Below are positions 58,040-64,000 of a stretch of DNA of 64,000 nucleotides, piece by piece; positions within the stretch are counted from its first letter, which is position 1, and every line of letters begins with the position of its first letter. Origin of the DNA: Adiantum capillus-veneris (Eukaryota > Streptophyta > Polypodiopsida > Polypodiales > Pteridaceae). The position numbers were made by a program, and so were the translations under genes. The notes beneath the pieces were generated by a model, which was given only the letters and a program-made list of their open reading frames with translations, was not told the DNA's origin and made no database searches. The DNA lies in the NCBI GenBank assembly GCA_014529385.2, contig CM043946.1, positions 17,686,077 through 17,750,076 on the forward strand, read 5' to 3'.

Positions 58040-59281
58040 TTGTGGAAAGCATTAACTATCGCAAGCCTCAATCCCAAGACCTCAAACACCTTTGAAGGTG
58101 GAGAGAGCTAGCAGGGAATGAGGGTAGAGAAGAGGAAGAAGAAACATTTCATAGGAGAAAGAATTACTTCCTCACTTATCATCACTCTTCTTGCTAGCAT
58201 ACATAATAGCATAGTAATGAAGATGGAGAAGATGGCAAGCTTAAGCATTGAAGCATGGCTCTTGGTTGGATTTGTACTCCATAGCCAAGAGTGTTGGCGT
58301 AGGCTCTCAATCTCTCTACTTGCTTGGAGAAGGAGAGGGAGCTCTTGCACTTTGCACTTCACACAATGAGAGTGTGTGTGGGAGAGTATACCCCCTAAGC
58401 AAGCCCCTTACTAGCTTTGGTCGACCTCCCCTTGTAGCTCATCCTTGAAGCTCATTGGACCCTCTAGGCCTAGCCAATCATAAGTAGGAGTCATATCAAG
58501 CAATCAAGGCAGTCTTGGGACAAGTGTCCCCCTTTCCCCTTTGAGAGAGAGGACTTGATAAATGCTAAAATATTTAATCAAATATTCTAAGATATCATTG
58601 GACCCCTTGGGTGGCCAACCAATAGGCTTCAGGCACACCATGAGAGCAACATGAGGAGGAACTTGACAAGTGTTCCTTTTGCTTTCTTGATACTAGGCAT
58701 GCCTTATGTGAGTGTGTGTGTGTTCTTTCTTATTCCCCCTTATGTAGGGTTCGCCCCCTCCTTGTAGGGATTGGCATTGACTTTTGCACACCTCAATCCA
58801 CTCAACCTTGGGCCTAGTTCTTACCACAAGCTTGGCCCTTAAGCCCCTCAAGCTTGGGCTGGGTTCTCACCTCAAGTACATCCCTAGCATCACAAGCATG
58901 ACAAACACCTCAAGCATCTCAATCATCAAGCACCTCAAGCACCTTAGTCATCAAGCACAATAAGGACCTCAAGCACCTTAAGCTTGGGCCGGGTTCCCAC
59001 CTCAAGCTCAGCCCTAGCTTACCTAAGGTCAAAGGACTTTTACACTAATTATTGGAGGTCTTCAATGAAGCTAACCCTAAGGTATTGTGCTCCATTGGTT
59101 AGCCTTTCTCTTCGATAGACCATGCCTCATTTGGGCCCCTTTACCATTGGCCCCATGTTGAGATGGATCTATAAGCACATGTCTATATCTTAACCCTTGT
59201 TCTCGTTTATTCTCCCACATTAAATGATCAGTTTAATATGAGAGAATCATTTGGGTTGGTTAGATATTATATTTTATGACA
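58040..59281 (-). mobile_element. Diverged, truncated chromovirus-type LTR (solo)
   Basis: Ends TTTTATGACA like the chromovirus LTRs. It shares GAGAGCTAGCAGGG, GCTCTTGGTTGGATTTG, two ATTGG...CCAAT pairs (58452 and 58597) and ATTAAATGATCAGTTTAATA with them, but much of the middle differs. The first 350 or so bases of the LTR are absent. No internal sequence adjoins either end, so it is a truncated solo LTR of a related, older subfamily. Confidence 0.75.
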
Positions 59282-59536
59282 AAACATTTGCTTCAAGAGC
59301 AACACAAAATCACTATGGAATTTTTCAAACCCATGAAGCTATAGCTGTGGAAGTAGACGATGACGATGATATGGAATGGGAGATAGCTTCATAATGCTCT
59401 GATATGGATGAAATAGATGATATGATTGGTGTGTTTGATGGAGACAAAGATGTATGACTTAAGGCCTATAAGTTTTGCTCGTTGTGTGAGTATGTGAAAA
59501 TTATGACACATTGCCATTTTATACTACAAGATGTTC

Positions 59537-59574
<38 letters not shown>

Positions 59575-60480
59575 ACTTTTGCAATAAGAGTCATAATTAC
59601 AATTAGATACAATACAATACAATTTTTTTGATCAAGAATATAAAAATGGATAGCTGAGTGGATAAATGATGAGCTTCAGTACAAAAACTGTATCCCTTTG
59701 CTAAAATAGATAGGGGTAAAGTGAGAAAAGTGCTTAAGCCAAAGATTGAGTCAGCTCATTGAATAGTTTATCTATGTCGAACTCAGTACTTTCAAGCCTG
59801 GAGGTTCTTGCTACAAAGGACCGGCCTGATTTGGCAATGGTCCATAGAGTGTTGCATACTGTTGCAGCTTGGCTTGGGCCTCCAATAGCTCTATCTCAAG
59901 CTCAAGGATTCTGCCGTGCAAAATATCAGATGTCTCTCCTTGGCTTGCAAGATCTTGCCCTTGGCTTGCCAATGCAACGAGCATATCTGATTCTTCGAGA
60001 AGCAAAACTATGAGACGCTTGTGTGCAGGCATTGGATTATTGGCATGACTTGCTGCCACTTTATCTACAATCCGACCATGTCCAATGCCAGAATTCTTGG
60101 GGCGGTATGACCAATCTACATGTCTCCAAGGATGTTGGAAACATAGCATTGCTATATAAAGTAGAGTGCCATTTGGTTGTTGTTTGGAATAACTCTCTTC
60201 CAACGTATGAATCTTCAGAGCAATACCTATGCGAGTCCTTTGTGCTGCAAAGATGATAGATTTATAGGAGCCGATTCAAAATAAATGTTGGCACACAAAG
60301 TGGCTTGGACATAGCTTCCTGCACTCCTTAAGGTTGAGAGGCTCGCCTTGCAACCCAGACTTGTCCTCTTCGATTCGTGCAATAGCTTCAAGGTCTTTCT
60401 CTTGGCCATAACGGTCTCTCTCTTCTTTGTAGATGATCTGTGCTTGAGCGTGGTTAATGTTCTTCTTCCAGATCTACCAA
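59282..60480. other. Possible decayed coding fragments of unknown origin
   Basis: Three stretches look coding but unrecognised. On plus, 59283-59456 reads NHYGIFQTHEAIAVEVDDDD with one stop. On minus, 59811-60020 has LLEESDMLVALASQ and a helical ILELEIELLEAQAKL. On minus, 60284-60473 is charged (IIYKEERDRYGQEKDLEAIA), bounded by an acceptor-like TTGGTAG. They could be exons of a decayed gene or pieces of a DNA transposon. A CT tract lies at 59541-59569. Confidence 0.3.
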
Positions 60481-61400
60481 TCAAGCGAACATGTCATCAT
60501 TAGAAAGACTTATCATAAAGTTAATAGGTTATCACTTTCAAATCTTCAAAGAAATAGATATGATAACTTAATCATGCTGAAAGAAAGAGACATAATATTT
60601 ATCACCATGTCGTTGGAAAGAGACAAGATAAATTGATCAATTATATAATTTACAAGTGCAACTAAAGAGGACAATAAATAATTCATCACTTCAATCATTA
60701 GCTGGTCATAGACTAGAAATCATTACAATGTGATAAACCACTCTATGGGCACTATTTAGACGGAGAGAAAGATCAAAAGCCTTAGGTCGGGTTGAGGGGT
60801 TGTTTCACTTGGATTTAGGAAAAGTTTGGACTCGAAAAAGGGCCTTGTAAGAATTGTTGATGTGGCATAGCTTTCAAAAGTGGGGATCGGTAATTTTTTT
60901 TCAAATAAGATCCAAACTTGTTGGAGGTTGGATATTTAGAATCTACTCTTCAAATGCTATCTATTGATATATAGCATGCATGTATCGGACATTGCCTTCA
61001 TGTAGATCTAGAAAAAGGTGATTTTAGATTACCGTAACGGTAACAAAACCTGGCTGATTGAAAAAAAATGGCATAACTTTCATAGAAGTCATCCAAACTT
61101 TTCGGACCTTGGCTCTTTCAAATCCATTTTTCAAGAACTTTCCAATGATAGGTCATATCATGGGGTTATAAGCAATATTTAGAGGGGTCTACCGGGTTGC
61201 TTTCTTTTGTACAACTTTGATGATGTGGCACTCTTAAAAGGCCCAAAAATGAGTTCAAAATTTTCCTAATGCCACTCTTAAGGTGATTAAGTACATTGAT
61301 TAAAAAATCCCTTTTGTTTTGCTCTTGCGGCACTGACATGCACTTCAAGAGTCGTTTACAAGTATGACACATGGAGTAGACATCCATGGCTTTATTCCAG
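60481..61400. other. No feature recognised
   Basis: AT-rich sequence without coding similarity. A small palindrome, TTACCGTAACGGTAA, lies at 61030-61044. Confidence 0.5.
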
Positions 61401-61878
61401 GGAGGGAGATTAGTAGATATGCATTCTGGGTAGCCCATGGAAAATATCTCTTGCTCTGCTTTCTAGTTTCTATTTGCAAGTTGCGGAGAGGGGGAAAGCA
61501 TGTTTTTGTTTTGGTCTTTGTACATGACCCCCAATCCACAATGCCTACATAGACCCCCTTCTGTCCAAAGTGAAGCATCATCTTGTGGGAGTGAAGGTCA
61601 TTGTGTGATGGGTGCAGTTGTGGAGTGTGCAAGAGAGGGAAGGAGAAGGGGAAGGGGATGAAGCACACAAACAGGTTGGGTTAGTGGAGAGAAAAGAGAA
61701 GAAGTTAACTCTTCCTCTTTCTCTCCCTATATTGAATAGGGAAAATCAACTGTACAAGGATGGTTTCCCACGGCCACCTAGCCTACACCCCAACAACCTC
61801 CCACTTGAAGGTCATGGTGGCCAATAGTGGCATTAGTATAGTTAGTCTATACAAAATTGATGAAGCATTGCCAAGGCT

Positions 61879-62450
61879 TCATCCTACACCCATAAGTTCT
61901 ATACAATGTGTAAATCGCTCCGAGGCTAGGCTCTTTGTGAGAGCATCTGTGGGGTTGTCATCAGTGTGAACCTTGACAAGCTCGATACGATTGCCAGCCA
62001 ATGCATCTCGTATGACATGGTATCTGACCTCTATGTGTTTCGACTTTGAGTGAAACACTGGATTCTTTGCCAAAGCAATGGCACTCTGACTATCACAATG
62101 TAGTACTGGAACCTCGTGAATGCCCAAATCTCCCACCAGACGAGCCAACCATATGGCTTCCTTGCTGGCGTCAGACGCAACAACATATTCTGCCTCAGTG
62201 GTAGATGAAGACGTGCAATCTTGGAGACACGATCTCCAAGAGATAGCTGCTCCAGCAAACATGAACACATAGCCAGATGTGGATCTTCTACGATCCACGC
62301 AACCCGCATAATCCGCATCCGTGTAACCTACAATAGATGCATCACTGTTTCCGAAGCGTAAACACTTGCTAGCTGTACCTTTCAAATATCTGAGGATTTT
62401 CTTCACTGATTCCCAATGCTTCTTGCAGGTTTGCCATGTACCTACTAGCC
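61879..62450 (-). pseudogene. Copia RNase H
   Basis: Contains KHWESVKKILRYLKGT, YTDADYAGCVDRRRSTSGYV, TEAEYVVASDASKEAIWL and HIEVRYHVIRDAL, ending at the polyprotein stop after CIELMGVG (61879). Degrades the RNA strand in hybrids during reverse transcription. It is out of frame with the RT part upstream because of an indel near 62430. Confidence 0.9.
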
Positions 62451-63208
62451 ACTCCCACTGCATGTGCAATGTCTGGTCTTGTGGCTACCATAGCGTACAT
62501 CAAACTGCCAACTGCTGAAGAATATGGTACTTTCGCCATTTCCTCTTTCTCAGCCATTGTCTTGGGAGAGTCTTCTTTGCTAATTTTGGAGTATGCTTGC
62601 ATTGGGGTACTCAATGACTTCCCCCCCTGCATACTAAAACGTTGCAAGACTTTGTGAATGTACTTTTCTTGAGATAATTCAAGAATTCCACGTTGCCTGT
62701 CTCTCTTGATGTGCATACCAAGAAAGTGATTGGCATCTCCCAAATCCTTCATGGAAAACTGAGTGCTTAGCATCTTTTTCAGCTGATTGATTTCATCAAT
62801 TGATTTGCCTGTGATAAGCATATCATCTACATACAAGATCAAGATCATTAAAGAACCATCGTTCAACCTTTTTGTGTATAAGCAGTGATCCTCTTGACTT
62901 CTAATGTAACCCTGAGACTGCATGAATTTGTCGAATTTTTGATACCATTGCCTTGAACCTTGCTTGAGGCCATAGAGTGCCTTTTTAAGTCTACAAACCA
63001 ATTCGGTCCTCGCGGGTTTTTGGGTTTCACATACGAAGCCCTCTGGTTGTTTCATGTAGACATCTTCATCTAGATCCCCGTGAAGAAATACTGTGTTCAC
63101 ATCCATTTGGACAAGTTCCATGTCCTGGATAGCAACCAAGCCAAGCACGGTGCGAAGTGTAGTCATCTTGACTACTGGAGAGAAAATCTCATCAAAATCC
63201 ACACCTTT
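62430..63208 (-). pseudogene. Copia reverse transcriptase
   Basis: Contains FDEIFSPVVKMTTLRTVLG, QMDVNTVFLHGDLDEDVYM (catalytic Asp; the usual KTAF reads NTVF), LKKALYGLKQGSRQWYQKF, LILYVDDMLITG (YVDD) and SAVGSLMYAMVATRPDIAHA. A TAA at 63209-63211 separates it from the N-terminal RT piece, and the 3' end shifts frame. Clearly related to the copia at 4022 but a different family. Confidence 0.9.
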
Positions 63209-63211
63209 TTA

Positions 63212-63420
63212 TTGCTTGAAACCCTTGGTAATTAGACGAGCCTTGTATCTAGGCTCGGGATCTTCCGTTGTATACTTCTTTTTGTATACACACTTGCAAG
63301 GTAAAGCATTTTTGCTTTTTGGTAATTCAACCAAATCCCATGTCTCATTAGCCACAATCGAATTGTATTCTGATTGCATAGCCTGCTCCCACTTAACGCT
63401 ATCCTCCATTTGTATAGCTT
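63212..63420 (-). pseudogene. Copia RT N-terminal piece
   Basis: Contains EQAMQSEYNSIVANETWDL, KNALPCKCVYKKKY and YKARLITKGFKQ, up to the TAA at 63209. The start lies in another frame from the integrase C-terminus (shift near 63420). Confidence 0.85.
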
Positions 63421-64000
63421 CTTGTAGCAGGTTGGCTCTCCACTGTCAGTGACCAAAATGTGGTGTATACCCGGCTCAAACCGCTCGGGCGCACGTGATA
63501 CTCTCTCAGAGCGTCTCAGTGCCTGACTGCTGGACTCCGCTCTCTCCGGAGCAATAGTAGTATCTTGCACTTGAGGAGTGGGTGCAACACTACTGAACTG
63601 AGTTGGTTCGGAGGCTACATCCTCAAAACGAACATGTCTGTACTCAACATCTTTGATGGGCTTCTTGTGAATTTTTGATTCATTGAAAATCACATGGGAG
63701 CTACGAATGACTTTGTTTGATTCTGGCTGCCAGAGACAATATCCCATCTCTCCGTTTGCACCATAGCCAATAAAGATGCATTTGTGTGATTTGGGATCTA
63801 ACTTCCGACGAAGTTCTTTGGGCACATGTGCATATGCCTCACATCCAAATACACGTAGATGCTCATCGCTTGGCCTTTTGCCATTCCATAATTCCTCTGG
63901 AATTTTGAAATTCAAAGGAGAACTAGGTGACCTGTTGATGATGTGCACTGCTGTCAGAACAGCTTCCCCCAAAACTCTGGAGTAAGCTTCGCCATAGACA
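63420..64000 (-). pseudogene. Copia integrase C-terminal region
   Basis: From the right edge: AVHIINRSPSSPLNFKIPEE, LRVFGCEAYAHVPKELRRKL, KCIFIGYGANGEMGYCLW and SSHVIFNESKIHKK, then a linker rich in Ser/Pro/Glu (SSQALRRSERVSRAPERFEP). The catalytic DDE core is outside the window. The frame is lost after GEPTCYK (about 63430). Confidence 0.88.

Larger units (their letters stand above)
61400..64000 (-). mobile_element. Degenerate Ty1/copia element, 3' part, running off the right edge
   Basis: In minus-strand order: integrase C-terminus, RT, RNase H, purine tract and 3' LTR. The LTR boundary next to the purine tract is 61795 (ACCCCAACA on plus, TGTTGGGGTG on minus, the same start as the other two copias here). 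Its outer end lies somewhere in about 61390-61640 and could not be fixed. The 5' half is outside the window. Several stops and frameshifts show it is inactive. Confidence 0.88.

Noticed and set aside
61345-61668. 107-codon minus-strand frame near the copia 3' LTR
   Set aside because: Falls in or beside the LTR, overlaps other frames, and has no motif.

Overview
This window looks like repeat-dominated nuclear DNA of a land plant. The evidence is intact Ty1/copia and Ty3/gypsy (chromovirus) elements primed by initiator-tRNA-Met sites (TGGTATCAGAGC), Tourist-like MITEs with TAA target duplications, and one plant-style intron-containing gene. A fern or another large-genome lineage is a guess, not shown by the sequence. 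I see no bacterial genes, rRNA, tRNA genes or CRISPR arrays.

Only one convincing host gene is present: a three-exon TMEM53/DUF829-type alpha/beta-hydrolase-fold gene at 47754-50977 (+). Almost everything else is transposable elements, many nested.

Layout. 1-1767: 5' end of a minus-strand chromovirus (leader, primer site, LTR) cutting into an ORF1-only LINE derivative (1768-2342) with a CT/TG microsatellite. About 3.5-16.9 kb: a LINE (ORF1 with coiled coil and RRM-like fold; ORF2 with APE-type endonuclease, reverse transcriptase and C-terminal zinc knuckle). It is broken by a 7.5 kb copia element (4022-11516, duplication TATGC) and by a 1.34 kb TTAA-flanked inverted-repeat transposon (13644-14986). 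Both insertions fall between codons or bases such that the flanks remain in register. 17-19.3 kb: microsatellites and a gypsy integrase fragment. 20-21.2 kb: repeat family 'R1' with three hairpins. 22099-25963: a young, non-autonomous copia derivative with one long open frame. 26.9-46.3 kb: a second R1 copy split by an old non-coding LTR element (27752-45855). That element itself received two chromoviruses in opposite orientation: 31086-34834 (internally deleted) and 35125-44022 (full length). 47.7-51 kb: the host gene. 51.6-57.6 kb: LINE 3' tails, two MITEs, a second ORF1-only LINE derivative and many microsatellites. 58-59.3 kb: a diverged truncated LTR. 61.4-64 kb: the 3' part of another degenerate copia element.

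The order of events can be read from the nesting. R1 and the LINE are oldest, then the non-coding LTR element (its LTRs differ at roughly a fifth of sites by eye). The copia at 4 kb is younger. The chromovirus at 35-44 kb and the short copia at 22-26 kb are youngest (LTRs differ at about seven and two sites).

Candidates for something undescribed are the TTAA/CACTAG transposon, the short copia whose protease motif is changed while its frame stays open, the ORF1-only LINEs, and a shared LINE 3' stem-loop joined to microsatellites. All coordinates and comparisons were made by eye; no alignments or database searches were run.
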